From Saccharopolyspora endophytica (GTDB lineage Bacteria > Actinomycetota > Actinomycetes > Mycobacteriales > Pseudonocardiaceae): a stretch of 64,000 nucleotides of DNA. Each line of letters opens with the position of its first letter. Position 1 is the first letter of the stretch. The stretch covers positions 1 through 64,000 of the forward strand of contig NZ_JAGPXE010000008.1 in assembly GCF_018070075.1 (NCBI RefSeq), in the 5' to 3' direction. The notes beneath the pieces are model-generated. The model saw only the letters and a list, made by a program, of their open reading frames with translations. It ran no database searches and had not been told where the DNA came from. Below are positions 45,930 through 53,862 of the stretch, piece after piece. The translations under genes and the position numbers were made by a program.

Positions 45930-46976
45930 TCAGGCGGGTTCGATGATCTTGACCCCGTGCAGGCGGCGGATGAAGTCCCGGCCGAAGGCGGTCGACGGGG
46001 TGTGCGCTCCCGGGGCCGGGGAGTCGGCCGCGAGGGCGTGAACCGCGCGGAGCACCGAGTCGGCGGTCATGTCGTAGGTGTCCGGCCCGATCAGGGCGGC
46101 CGACACCGAGCGCCCCGCGTCGTCGGTGGCTTCGGCGTAGACCTCGACCCAGCTGTGCGAGCGGATCCCCTTCCCCGGCCCCTTGACGAAGGCACCAATC
46201 GCGGCCTTGCCCGCCTTCTGAACGGGGGACGACCCCAGCACCGACTGGCTGATCTTCCCGAGCCCGTCGCCGAGGTCGGGGATCGGCAGCCGCGTGAACG
46301 TCGTGATCGTGCCGATGCCGGTGCTGCGGTAGGCGGTCGCCACGTCTCCCCAGGGCAGCGAGGTCACCTGGCGCGGTCCGGACGGGAACGCCACCTCGCG
46401 ACGCCGCCACGCCAGCGGAACGGTGCGCAGCTCGCCGTCGACGCGGGCGCGTCCGCCGAGCGCGGCGCCCTCCAGCGCGCTCTTGAGCGTGCCGGGGCTG
46501 ATCCGCCCGCCCGCCTGAAAGGCCAGGTCGAGGCTGGTGGCGCCGGGGAGCTCGGCGGAGACCATGGCGGCGAGGCAGTCGGTGGGCACCACGTCGAACC
46601 CGGCGCCGGGCAGCAGCACCACACCGGCGTCGCGGGCCTCGGCGTCGCGGGCGAAGATCGATTCGAAGACGTCGATCTCCCCGGTGATGTCCAGGTAGTG
46701 GGTGCCCGATCGCAGGCACGCCTCGACCATCGGCGCCGAGGTCGCCGAGAACGGCCCGGCGCAGTGCGCGACGACGTCGATGTCGTGCAGCATCTCGGCG
46801 ACCCGCGCCGGTTCGGAGAGGTCGAAGATCCGCGATTCCAGTCCGCGCGGGGCGGCGAAGGCGGCCACCTTGCCCGGGTCGCGGCCGGCGACCACCGGGC
46901 GTTCGCCGCGCTCGACCGCCAGATCGGCCACCAATCGTCCGGTGAAGCCGTTCGCGCCGTAGATCATCCAGGTCAT
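45930..46976 (-). CDS. Saccharopine dehydrogenase-like NAD(P)-binding reductase
   Basis: A 348-residue Rossmann protein beginning MTWMIYGANGFTGRLVADLA. Other landmarks are PVVAGRDPGKV, VAHCAGPFSATSAPMVEACL and GTHYLDITGEIDVFE, the signature of the saccharopine dehydrogenase-like trans-acting enoyl reductases of actinobacteria. Real lysine-pathway activity is unlikely. Related mycobacterial proteins reduce lipid or polyketide intermediates. The ATG at 46976 has GAGAGGA upstream; the in-frame start 39 nt earlier is weaker. Confidence 0.85.
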   Translation of the reverse strand: MTWMIYGANGFTGRLVADLAVERGERPVVAGRDPGKVAAFAAPRGLESRIFDLSEPARVAEMLHDIDVVAHCAGPFSATSAPMVEACLRSGTHYLDITGEIDVFESIFARDAEARDAGVVLLPGAGFDVVPTDCLAAMVSAELPGATSLDLAFQAGGRISPGTLKSALEGAALGGRARVDGELRTVPLAWRRREVAFPSGPRQVTSLPWGDVATAYRSTGIGTITTFTRLPIPDLGDGLGKISQSVLGSSPVQKAGKAAIGAFVKGPGKGIRSHSWVEVYAEATDDAGRSVSAALIGPDTYDMTADSVLRAVHALAADSPAPGAHTPSTAFGRDFIRRLHGVKIIEPA

Positions 46977-47053
46977 CGCGGGTCCTCTCGCCGTGCTCAC
47001 CCCGCTAACGAACACCGCTGCGCGGAGTCACGGGTTGCCCGGCGTATCGCCGA

Positions 47054-47635
47054 TCACCCGTTCAGCGCGATGAGGGAGTCGATGATCAGCCAGCCGCCGA
47101 AGAGGACGAACAGAGCTGTGGCGCCGTAGCGGACGGCCTTCTCCGGAAGGTGACGCCCGAGCAGCAGCCCGACGCCGATCGCCAGCGCGTCGGCCAGCAC
47201 CATCCCGATCGTCGAACCGATCCAGGTGCCGAGCCAGTCGTGGTGGGTGGCGAGGGTCACGGTCGCGAGCATCGTCTTGTCACCGAGCTCGGCGAGGAAG
47301 AACGCCAGCGTCACGACCATCACCGCGGAGCCGAACCGGCGGTTGGCCTTGCGCTCCTCGTCCTCGGTGAGGTGGTCGCCGCGCAGCGTCCAGGCCGCGA
47401 AGAACAGGAAGGCGATCCCGGCGATCAGCGCGATCCACTCGGTCGGCAGCAGTTCGCCGAGACCGAATCCGAGCGCCACCGAAATGGCGTGCACGGCAGT
47501 GGTGGCGACGGTGATGCCGAGCAGCACCTGCCACCACCGATATCGGGTGGCGAACGTCATCGCCATCAATTGCGACTTGTCCCCGAGTTCTGCCACGAAA
47601 ATGGCAGCGGAGCTCAAGGCAACACTACCGAGCAT
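47054..47635 (-). CDS. TMEM165/GDT1 family manganese exporter
   Basis: A 193-residue membrane protein with six helices in two repeats, each with the cation motif: VAELGDKSQLMAMTFATRY and LAELGDKTMLATVTLATHH. The family exports Mn2+ (and exchanges Ca2+). I chose ATG 47635 (GGAAGG 11 nt upstream); a GTG at 47647 would leave no room for a ribosome site. Its leader carries a yybP-ykoY riboswitch, so expression should rise when manganese is in excess. This agreement of riboswitch and transporter makes the assignment strong. Confidence 0.92.
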   Translation of the reverse strand: MLGSVALSSAAIFVAELGDKSQLMAMTFATRYRWWQVLLGITVATTAVHAISVALGFGLGELLPTEWIALIAGIAFLFFAAWTLRGDHLTEDEERKANRRFGSAVMVVTLAFFLAELGDKTMLATVTLATHHDWLGTWIGSTIGMVLADALAIGVGLLLGRHLPEKAVRYGATALFVLFGGWLIIDSLIALNG

Positions 47636-47659
47636 GGTGAGACACACCTTCCAGCAATT

Positions 47660-47756
47660 CCGAAGGTCTCGCCCACCTCGAACGCAAGGCTCGCGACCGG
47701 GTGCGAGAACGGCGCACCATCATGTCGACCGCGAATTCGCGGACTACTCCCCTTCA
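47660..47756 (-). promoter_or_regulatory. yybP-ykoY manganese riboswitch
   Basis: On the leftward strand the aptamer hallmarks appear in order: GAAGGGGAGTAG, an internal stem (CCGCGAATTCGCGG), GTCGACATGATGG, a variable hairpin (TCTCGCACCC / GGTCGCGAG), and GGTGGGCGAGACCTTCGG at the 3' side. It ends 24 nt before the exporter start, so it probably controls translation or early termination. Confidence 0.85.
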
Positions 47757-48054
47757 ATCGAAGATGACCTTACCGAAAGCATCGGAATCGTAAAAGCGCG
47801 GGGCGCGGAGGAATTTCTATTTCCATTTCACCAAACGCGCTTTTCGGCGTCCCGCAAAGTCGAATGCGCCGGAGCGATGAGAGCGGGGTCACCGCAGGAG
47901 CCCGGAACAACACCGCGGCCCGGCCCGTTGAACCCGTTGGTCGATGCGTTCCGTGTCCCCGGGCCTCATCAACCGCCTTCGCGGAATACCGTCCGGCTGG
48001 AGCCGCGTCGCGCCTATCGCCGAGAGGCGACCGGCGCATCGACCCCTACCAATG
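47757..48054. other. Gene-free stretch upstream of the manganese riboswitch
   Basis: About 300 bp without a credible gene. It should include the leftward promoter of the riboswitch transcript; an A/T-rich segment at about 47815-47850 (GAATTTCTATTTCCATTTC) stands out in this GC background. No clear consensus promoter is visible. Confidence 0.4.
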
Positions 48055-48092
48055 CGAGGCCGTCGCTCCTTCTCCTCGGAGCGACGGCCTCG
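48055..48092 (-). terminator. Terminator of the secreted peptidase gene
   Basis: A perfect 15-bp inverted repeat (CGAGGCCGTCGCTCC with its complement) with an 8-nt loop lies 25 nt beyond the stop codon of the leftward peptidase gene. It is the strongest hairpin noticed in the window. Confidence 0.85.
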
Positions 48093-48117
48093 TCTGGTTC
48101 CTGCCACGACCCGGAGG

Positions 48118-49686
48118 TCAGAACGGCTGCTCGTCCGGTTGGCAGACCTCGCCGGGCCGCGGGACGCGCAGGTTGATCAGGTAGTCGGCGGCGCGGCTGT
48201 CGGCGCAGGAGCTGTCGCCGAGGATGCAGTGCCCGAAGGCGTCGACGCTGACCAGTCGCGCGTTGCCCAACTCCTTCTCCATCCGCCGGGAGAACTCGTA
48301 CCGCGTCGCAGGGTCGTAGAAGTTGCCGAACAGCAGCACCGGGTGGGCCGCCCGGTTCTCCCACGGACCGCGGTGCACGTCGGGGCTGGTCGGCGGCCAC
48401 TGCGAGCAGCCGGCGAGATCGCTGAACGCCTGGGTGCGGCCGAAGGTCGGCAACTCGGCCTCCCACTGCGCGGCGATGGCCGGAACCCGCTCCGGCGCCT
48501 TCGGGAACGGCTTGTCGGTGCAGTTGACCGCGAAGTACGAGTCGTCGACGTAGGACTCCTCAGCGCCACCGTCGAAGCGGTGCTTGCCGGAGGGCAGGTG
48601 CAGCACCCGCAGCAGGTCGGGGATCAGCCCCGCCCGGGGATGCAGCTGCAGGTGCAGGGCCTGCAGATCGCCGGCCAGCTGCCGGAACCGCTCCGGGTCG
48701 TACAGCGCGCTGCTGACGCCGTCGGTGAACTGGTCCAGGGCGATCTTCGAGCCGTCGGGCATGGTGATCGGACCCCGCCGCAGGACGTCGCGGATCTCGT
48801 CGAACTTCGCCCGCACGTCGCCTTCACCGAACGCGCACTTGCTCGCCTCAGCGGCGCAGCGCTGGAGGAAACCGTCCAGCGCGAGCTCGAAACCACCCGC
48901 GCGCTCCCGGTCGTGCTGCACGCCGTCGGTGGTGCGCAGCGCCGGGTCGACGTTGCCGTCGAGCACGATCGCGCGGCTGCGCTCCGGGAACGTGGCGACG
49001 TAGGTCGCGCCGAGCAGCGTTCCGTAGGAGAAGCCGACGAAGTTGAGCTGGTCGTCGCCGACTCCGGCGCGCATCAGGTCCAGGTCGCGAGCGACGTCGG
49101 CGGTGCTCATGTGCCGCTGCAGCTCGCCCGCGTTCTTCGCGCAGGCGTCGCCGTAATCGCCGTAGGCGTCCACGGTGCTGCTGATCTGCTCGCCGGTGAC
49201 CGGCACCGACGACATGCGGCCCAGCACCTTCTCCGCCTGCTCGGCGTTGCCGAAGCAGCGCATCCGGGTGCTGCGGTCGATGCCGCGCGGGTCGAACCCG
49301 ATGATGTCGAAGCGCTTCAGCACGGCCGGGTCGAAGCGGTCCACGGCGCCGACCGGCATGTCGAACCCGGCACCGCCGGGGCCACCGGGGTTGAGGAACA
49401 ACGAGCCGATTCGTCCGGTTTGCTCGGTCGCGGCCCGGCGCATCATCGCGATGTCGACGGTTCCCCCGCCGGGATCGGCGTGATCGACCGGGACCGGGTA
49501 CTTCGCGCAGCTGAACAGATGCCGTTCGGTGATCGGAACTTCGTCGAGCGCGGCCCGGTCGCACGGTCCCCAGGACACCGGTGATGCCTGCGCCACCGAC
49601 GTACCCGCGACCACGGCGGTCCCCGTGACCAGCGCACTCGCCGCGACGGCCAGCGCTCTGCGTAATCGCACGCGTCGCTTCGCCAC
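48118..49686 (-). CDS. Secreted tripeptidyl aminopeptidase (alpha/beta hydrolase), second paralogue
   Basis: A 522-residue exported hydrolase. The signal peptide has a very basic start (AKRRVRLRRALA) and a likely cleavage after SVAQA. Catalytic Ser is in GFSYGTLLGATY, Asp in GNFYDPATRYEF and His in DAFGHCILG. The NPGGPGGAGFDMPVG oxyanion loop and a cysteine-rich cap match the SlpD/SlpE family. Unlike the copy at 7.6 kb it is not a lipoprotein. I chose GTG 49686, with GGAGG six nt upstream, over GTG 49692, which abuts the site. Confidence 0.88.
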   Translation of the reverse strand: MAKRRVRLRRALAVAASALVTGTAVVAGTSVAQASPVSWGPCDRAALDEVPITERHLFSCAKYPVPVDHADPGGGTVDIAMMRRAATEQTGRIGSLFLNPGGPGGAGFDMPVGAVDRFDPAVLKRFDIIGFDPRGIDRSTRMRCFGNAEQAEKVLGRMSSVPVTGEQISSTVDAYGDYGDACAKNAGELQRHMSTADVARDLDLMRAGVGDDQLNFVGFSYGTLLGATYVATFPERSRAIVLDGNVDPALRTTDGVQHDRERAGGFELALDGFLQRCAAEASKCAFGEGDVRAKFDEIRDVLRRGPITMPDGSKIALDQFTDGVSSALYDPERFRQLAGDLQALHLQLHPRAGLIPDLLRVLHLPSGKHRFDGGAEESYVDDSYFAVNCTDKPFPKAPERVPAIAAQWEAELPTFGRTQAFSDLAGCSQWPPTSPDVHRGPWENRAAHPVLLFGNFYDPATRYEFSRRMEKELGNARLVSVDAFGHCILGDSSCADSRAADYLINLRVPRPGEVCQPDEQPF

Positions 49687-49710
49687 GCGCACCCTCCTCT
49701 TCTCAGCTGC

Positions 49711-49729
49711 TTGATCTTTCGCAGATCAA
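49711..49729. promoter_or_regulatory. Inverted repeat upstream of the secreted peptidase gene
   Basis: TTGATC and GATCAA arms separated by 7 bp lie 25 nt upstream of the leftward peptidase start, within its likely promoter or leader. A repressor site or a 5' hairpin is possible. Confidence 0.35.
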
Positions 49730-49877
49730 ACAATCCGAAGAGGATCTTCGACACCGCAGAACGCACGAATCCTGTTTCGCGACAACACGGTTTGATAACC
49801 GTCCCAGTAGCCTCTTTCGGGTACCGATCGAGCCGAGGTGGTTTCAAATCCCCGATCCGCCCCTAGGATCACGCCGC

Positions 49878-50603
49878 GTGATGCCTCCGTTGAAAGCTGT
49901 TGCAGAGGGCCACCGGCGGCTGCTCGGCCTCACCGCCATGCTCACCGATGAGCAGGTGGCCGCCCCCTCGCTCCTACCGGGTTGGTCCCGCGGGCACGTG
50001 CTGGCACATCTGACCGACAACGCCCGGGCCTTCGCACGGGTCTGCTCGCTGGCGCTGAACGGCGAACTCGTCGACGCCTACGAAGGCGGGCAGGCCGAGC
50101 GCGACGCCATCATCGAAGGGCTGTCGGGCGGGAACGCCTTCTCCCACCACGACGGCCTGAACCGCCACATCGGCGTGCTGGAAGCCGTGTGGTCGCACGC
50201 CTCCCCCGCCGACTGGGAGCGCCCGGTGCGCTTCCGCAACGGCGAGCTGTCCGAGATCGTGCTGATGCGCTGGCGCGAGGTGTGGATCCACCTGGTGGAC
50301 CTGGACCTGGGCGTGGGACCGCAGGAGTGGACCGAGGAGTTCTGCCACCACACCATCGAATTCCTGCTGCCCCGCCTGCCGGCGGGTGTCGCGCTGCGGC
50401 AGACCGACGGCCCGCGCCGCTGGTCCGCCGCCGGTGAGATCAGCGCCGTGGCCGACACCGAGATCACCGGCAGGGCGCAGGATTTGGCGGCGTGGCTGGC
50501 CGGGCGGCCCGCCCAGCGGCTGCCCACCGGCGACCTGCCCGACCTCGGCCCGTGGCCGCGGCCCGCCGCCCCACCCGACCGATCCCGGCTCGCCGCCGGT
50601 TAG
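49878..50603 (+). CDS. Mycothiol-dependent maleylpyruvate isomerase family enzyme
   Basis: A 241-residue DinB/MDMPI-fold protein. The N-terminal four-helix bundle carries LLPGWSRGHVLAHLTDNARAF (first metal His), then REVWIHLVDLDLG (Glu and His of the metal triad). The C-terminal MDMPI domain contains WSAAGEISAVADTEITGRA. Such enzymes use mycothiol to isomerise maleylpyruvate or to detoxify electrophiles. No gentisate-pathway genes are nearby, so a detoxifying transferase is as likely. It is convergent with mshB, a mycothiol biosynthesis gene. The start is GTG 49878 or the adjacent ATG. Confidence 0.85.
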   Translation: MMPPLKAVAEGHRRLLGLTAMLTDEQVAAPSLLPGWSRGHVLAHLTDNARAFARVCSLALNGELVDAYEGGQAERDAIIEGLSGGNAFSHHDGLNRHIGVLEAVWSHASPADWERPVRFRNGELSEIVLMRWREVWIHLVDLDLGVGPQEWTEEFCHHTIEFLLPRLPAGVALRQTDGPRRWSAAGEISAVADTEITGRAQDLAAWLAGRPAQRLPTGDLPDLGPWPRPAAPPDRSRLAAG

Positions 50604-50629
50604 GAGCGGCTCTGCTCGGCGGTGCCAGT

Positions 50630-50656
50630 GGCGGAACCGGGAACACCGGCTCCGCC
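50630..50656. terminator. Bidirectional terminator between the MDMPI gene and mshB
   Basis: GGCGGAACCGG (50630-50640) and CCGGCTCCGCC (50646-50656) pair with one G-U around a 5-nt loop. An outer pair TAGGAGC/GCTCCTA at 50601-50607 and 50670-50676 includes both stop codons, so the entire intergenic space folds symmetrically. Confidence 0.7.
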
Positions 50657-50673
50657 GAACTCCCGAACAGCTC

Positions 50674-51534
50674 CTAGCCGAGGCCGGAGAACAGATCGGT
50701 CTCCCAGTCGAAGGGACCTTCGCCCGGTCCCCGCTCACCTCGGACCAGCAGGTAGTGCTCGCGGCCGAACTCGGGGTCGTTGACCATCTTCGCGAAGAAG
50801 CCGTCGTCATCGATGTTGACCTGGCTGCGGTAGGTGCGCAGGGCCGCGAGCTTGTTGGCGTGGAACTCGCGACCGTCGATCTGCGTGGTCAGGTCTTCGT
50901 CGGGGACGGTGCTCGGCTCGAAGGCGGCGACCGCCTCCTCGGACAGCAGGCCCTCGTCGACGGCGCGCTTGAGCAGCGAGCGCGGCATCGCCGTCCAGTA
51001 CACCTTGGGAACGTCCCACGCCTCGCCGAGGTCCGGCTCGTAGTCCGGGTCGGCGGCGGGGCCGAGGGCACCCATGAGCGCCTTGTGGGCGGCGATGTGG
51101 TCGGGGTGGCCGTAGCCGCCGTTCTGGTCGTAGGTGACGGCCACCTGCGGGCGCTCGGCGCGCAGGACCGCGACCATCGCGCGGGTCACCTCGGCCGGGT
51201 CGGCGGTGGCGAAGGCACCCTCGGCGTTGTTGGACTCCTCCCCGGCCATGCCGCTGTCGTGGAAGCGGCCGGGGCCGCCCAGCCAGTGCTGGCGGATGTC
51301 GCCGAGCTCGACCAGGGCGCGCTCGATCTCGCCGCGCCGGTACTCCCCGAGCGCCTGGGGGTTGTCGCGCAGGTGCGCGAGGCCGTCGTCGATGACCTCG
51401 CCCAGTTCTCCGCTGGTGCAGGTCACGAGGCTGACGGTGGCGCCTTCGGCGCTGTAGCGGGCCATGGTGGCGCCGGTCCCGGTGGCCTCGTCATCGGGAT
51501 GGGCGTGAACCAGCAGCAAACGGCGATCGCTCAT
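50674..51534 (-). CDS. mshB: N-acetyl-GlcN-inositol deacetylase of mycothiol synthesis
   Basis: A 286-residue zinc amidase removing acetyl from GlcNAc-inositol, the second step of mycothiol synthesis. Zinc ligands are His and Asp in LLLVHAHPDDEATGTGAT and His in GYGHPDHIAAH; the deacetylase motif TSGELGEV is also seen. The length equals that of characterised MshB. The homologue Mca, which cleaves mycothiol conjugates, is the main alternative, but the N-terminus and length favour MshB. Confidence 0.88.
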   Translation of the reverse strand: MSDRRLLLVHAHPDDEATGTGATMARYSAEGATVSLVTCTSGELGEVIDDGLAHLRDNPQALGEYRRGEIERALVELGDIRQHWLGGPGRFHDSGMAGEESNNAEGAFATADPAEVTRAMVAVLRAERPQVAVTYDQNGGYGHPDHIAAHKALMGALGPAADPDYEPDLGEAWDVPKVYWTAMPRSLLKRAVDEGLLSEEAVAAFEPSTVPDEDLTTQIDGREFHANKLAALRTYRSQVNIDDDGFFAKMVNDPEFGREHYLLVRGERGPGEGPFDWETDLFSGLG

Positions 51535-51594
51535 GTAATCCGAGAGTAGCGACTGACACCGACAGGGGCGGGCGATGTGGCGTTCGTCGCGCGC

Positions 51595-52557
51595 TCACGG
51601 GGCCTTCGGCACGAGCACGACCCACACCTGGCCGGGCGCGAACGACATCGGCTCCCCCGCCTCGGTGGTGAACGACGTGCCCGCTTCCGGCGCCGGGCGG
51701 TTCCAGTGGGCGTTGAACTTCAGCCCGTCGCGCAGCACCACGGCCCGCCCGCCGCCGACGGTCTCGGCGAACGGCGAGACGTTGCCCGACACGTCCTGGA
51801 ACGGTGAGCTGAAGACCGGGACCTCTTGCAGCACAACGGTGCTCGCGGCCCCGCGGCCGCTGTCGGTGGTCACGTAGGGCCGCCCGTCCATCGACACCAG
51901 CCAGCGCCCGCCGTCCCAGTCGAAGCCGACGCGCGCGAAGCGGTAGGCGATCTCCTCGTGGCCGGTGGGCACCCCGCCGGCCGCCGGGGCGGGTCCGAAC
52001 ACCAGCGGCGAGGCCGGCGACCAGCCGGCGCCGAGCGGCAGCCGGTCGGTCCGGGCGAACAGGTTGTGCGGAGCCACGCCCGAACCCCGGTAGAAGGCAC
52101 CGGGAACCGTCTGCTGCGAGGCGTTGTTGACCGAGGACCGCCCGATCTCGGGCAGCAGTTCCGGCGCGGCGCCGGAGAAGGCGAGCGTGGGTCTGCCGAA
52201 CTGGGGAAGCAGGCGCAGGTCGGTCTGCCGAGCGCTGCGCACCGGACCGACCACGGGCGGTGTGCGCGAGGCGAAGATGCCGATCAAGCGGCTGATCCCG
52301 GCCTCGACCGGTTCGACGTAGATCACGTCGGCGGCACCGGTCCCGGTGTGCGGGCGCGCCTGCGGGGCGTTGTCGATCTTGACCGCGAGCACCGGAGGTC
52401 CGGGCGGCGGTGGCGGTGGCGGCGGCGGTTCAGGTGCGGGTTGCGGCACCGGGTCGATGATCGGCAACGACACGGTCTCGGTCGGCTGCAGCGCCAGTCC
52501 CGCGACGACCAGCAGACCTGCCGACACCAGGGTGCCGATCACGCGCAAAACCCACAT
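51595..52557 (-). CDS. DUF3048 domain exported protein
   Basis: A 320-residue protein with one N-terminal membrane segment (about 4-25), a proline run (PPPPPPPPPGPP) as a wall-spanning linker, then the DUF3048 (YerB-like) domain with VKIDNAPQARPHTGTGAADV, FASRTPPVVGPVRSARQTD and LFARTDRLPLGAGW. The function of the family is unknown. The ATG at 52557 has GGAGGGG upstream. It is 64 nt downstream of the Clp-N regulator gene on the same strand, so it may be in the regulator's operon. Confidence 0.83.
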   Translation of the reverse strand: MWVLRVIGTLVSAGLLVVAGLALQPTETVSLPIIDPVPQPAPEPPPPPPPPPGPPVLAVKIDNAPQARPHTGTGAADVIYVEPVEAGISRLIGIFASRTPPVVGPVRSARQTDLRLLPQFGRPTLAFSGAAPELLPEIGRSSVNNASQQTVPGAFYRGSGVAPHNLFARTDRLPLGAGWSPASPLVFGPAPAAGGVPTGHEEIAYRFARVGFDWDGGRWLVSMDGRPYVTTDSGRGAASTVVLQEVPVFSSPFQDVSGNVSPFAETVGGGRAVVLRDGLKFNAHWNRPAPEAGTSFTTEAGEPMSFAPGQVWVVLVPKAP

Positions 52558-52621
52558 CGCCCCTCCACCGCGTAGCCTCACCCGGCCTGCGGAGGAGAAC
52601 AAGCGGCCGAACGGCCCAGCT

Positions 52622-53353
52622 TCAGGGCTGCCGGCGCACGATCTCCTCGACGATGGCGGTGATCCGGGATTCGGACGTCCGCTTGTCGATGCCGAAGCCG
52701 GACAGGAGGCCGTCGCCGTCCTCGTGCTCCAGCAGCGCGAGCAGGACGTGCTCGGTGCCGACGTAGTTGTGGCCGAGCCGCAGGGCCTCGCGGAGGGTCA
52801 GTTCCAGGACCTTCTTCGCGGAGGCGTCGAAGGGGATCAGCGCGGGCATGGTCTCGACGCCGTCGGGAAGCGCGGCCGCGGCGGCCTCGCGGACGGCCTC
52901 GAGGTCGGCGCCCTGGGCCTGGATCACCTTGGCGGCCACGGCCTCCGGCTCGCCGAGCAGGCCGAGGACCAGGTGCTCCACCCGGATCTCGTCGTTGCGG
53001 GCCTCGTGCGCGGCTCCCTGCGAGAGCACGACGACGTTGCGCGCGCGTGGGGTGAACTTGCTGAAACCGGCGCCGGAGTCGAGGCCGGGGTCGTCAGAGC
53101 CCTTGGCCACGAAGCGCTTCTGCGCGGCCTGCTTCGACACTCCCATGCTGTGCCCGATGTCGGTCCAGGACGCGCCGGACCGGCGGGCCTGGTCGACGAA
53201 GTGGCCGATGAGGTGGTCGGCGAGCTCGCCGAGGTGGTCCGCGACGATGACCGCCCCTTCCAGCTGGGAGAGCGCGTCGTCGTTGGCCTTCTTGATCCCC
53301 TCGATGAGGTCGTCCAGTCGGATGGTTCCCGGGATCTGCCGCTTGTCCGTCAT
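52622..53353 (-). CDS. Clp N-terminal domain protein with helix-turn-helix, probable autoregulator
   Basis: A 243-residue protein with no AAA ATPase. The N-terminal part (about 1-85) contains a helix-turn-helix-like stretch, SWTDIGHSMGVSKQAAQKRF. The C-terminal part (about 95-240) is a double Clp-N repeat (FTPRARNVVVLSQGAAHEA, RVEHLVLGLLGEPEAVA; FDASAKKVLELTLREALRLG, VGTEHVLLALLEHEDGDG), the module that recruits substrates to ClpC. A DNA-binding protein with a Clp-N sensor could tie transcription to proteostasis. It probably autoregulates through the two palindromes over its own promoter. Confidence 0.82.
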   Translation of the reverse strand: MTDKRQIPGTIRLDDLIEGIKKANDDALSQLEGAVIVADHLGELADHLIGHFVDQARRSGASWTDIGHSMGVSKQAAQKRFVAKGSDDPGLDSGAGFSKFTPRARNVVVLSQGAAHEARNDEIRVEHLVLGLLGEPEAVAAKVIQAQGADLEAVREAAAAALPDGVETMPALIPFDASAKKVLELTLREALRLGHNYVGTEHVLLALLEHEDGDGLLSGFGIDKRTSESRITAIVEEIVRRQP

Positions 53354-53354
53354 G

Positions 53355-53402
53355 CGTCAACCATAGGTTGACGTTCGCCGATTCGTCAACCGTTGGTTGA
53401 CG
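53355..53402 (-). promoter_or_regulatory. Leaderless promoter with two identical operators for the Clp-N regulator
   Basis: Two palindromes CGTCAACC-N3-GGTTGACG lie at 53355-53373 and 53384-53402, centres 29 bp apart. On the leftward strand a -35 TTGACG (53384-53389) sits in the distal one and a -10 TATGGT (53360-53365) in the proximal one, with an 18-nt spacer. Transcription would begin at or next to the ATG (53351-53353), so the mRNA looks leaderless and both core elements are covered by operators. Confidence 0.75.
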
Positions 53403-53458
53403 AAATCGACGGGGTGAACCACCCGGAGGTAGCGTCGGAGCGACGGAGGTGAGCGCGG

Positions 53459-53635
53459 ATGTCCGAGGAAGAGGACTCGGAATGCCGAGGGTGCAGCGGC
53501 ACGGGCAACATCAAGGTGGCCCGGCGGTTCCTGGCGCTCGACACCGGCGAGGTGTCCACGGTGATGGCCTTGGGGCGCTGCCCCTACTGCCGGGAAACCC
53601 CGGGCCGACAGCGAGGTGGCGGGCCGCCCGTGTGA
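53459..53635 (+). CDS. Small zinc-finger-like protein (58 aa)
   Basis: An ATG at 53459 with a GGAGG site opens a 58-codon frame ending at TGA 53635. The product starts MSEEEDSECRGCSGTGN, has a central strand region and ends RCPYCRETPGRQ. The CRGC / CPYC pairs resemble a DnaJ-type zinc ribbon. It is followed 11 nt later by another CxxC protein, so the pair is co-transcribed. The function is unknown. Confidence 0.65.
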   Translation: MSEEEDSECRGCSGTGNIKVARRFLALDTGEVSTVMALGRCPYCRETPGRQRGGGPPV

Positions 53636-53646
53636 GGATCAACCCC

Positions 53647-53862
53647 ATGTCGGACGAGGGTGGCGACGACGCCGGTATCGAGGCCAACGGGCCCAACGCC
53701 CTGTGCTTCACCTGCGGCGGCCTCAAGAAGATCAGCGATCCGCGCCTGTACATGATCCAGGCGACGGAGGAGATGCAGACCGGCATGACCATGGCCGAGT
53801 GGCGCACCTGCCCCCAGTGCACGGGCAAGGGCTACATCCGAGGCATCGAACCCCCCGCTTGA
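53647..53862 (+). CDS. Small zinc-ribbon protein (71 aa)
   Basis: An ATG at 53647 follows a GAGGA site. The 71-residue product has LCFTCGGLKKIS and TCPQCTGKGYIRG, two CxxC knuckles of DnaJ-central-domain type, around an acidic helix (QATEEMQTGMTMAEW). It pairs with the preceding 58-residue zinc protein. Such mini-proteins may bind single-stranded nucleic acid or unfolded proteins; there is no direct evidence. They are divergent from the Clp-N regulator across its operator region. Confidence 0.7.
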   Translation: MSDEGGDDAGIEANGPNALCFTCGGLKKISDPRLYMIQATEEMQTGMTMAEWRTCPQCTGKGYIRGIEPPA

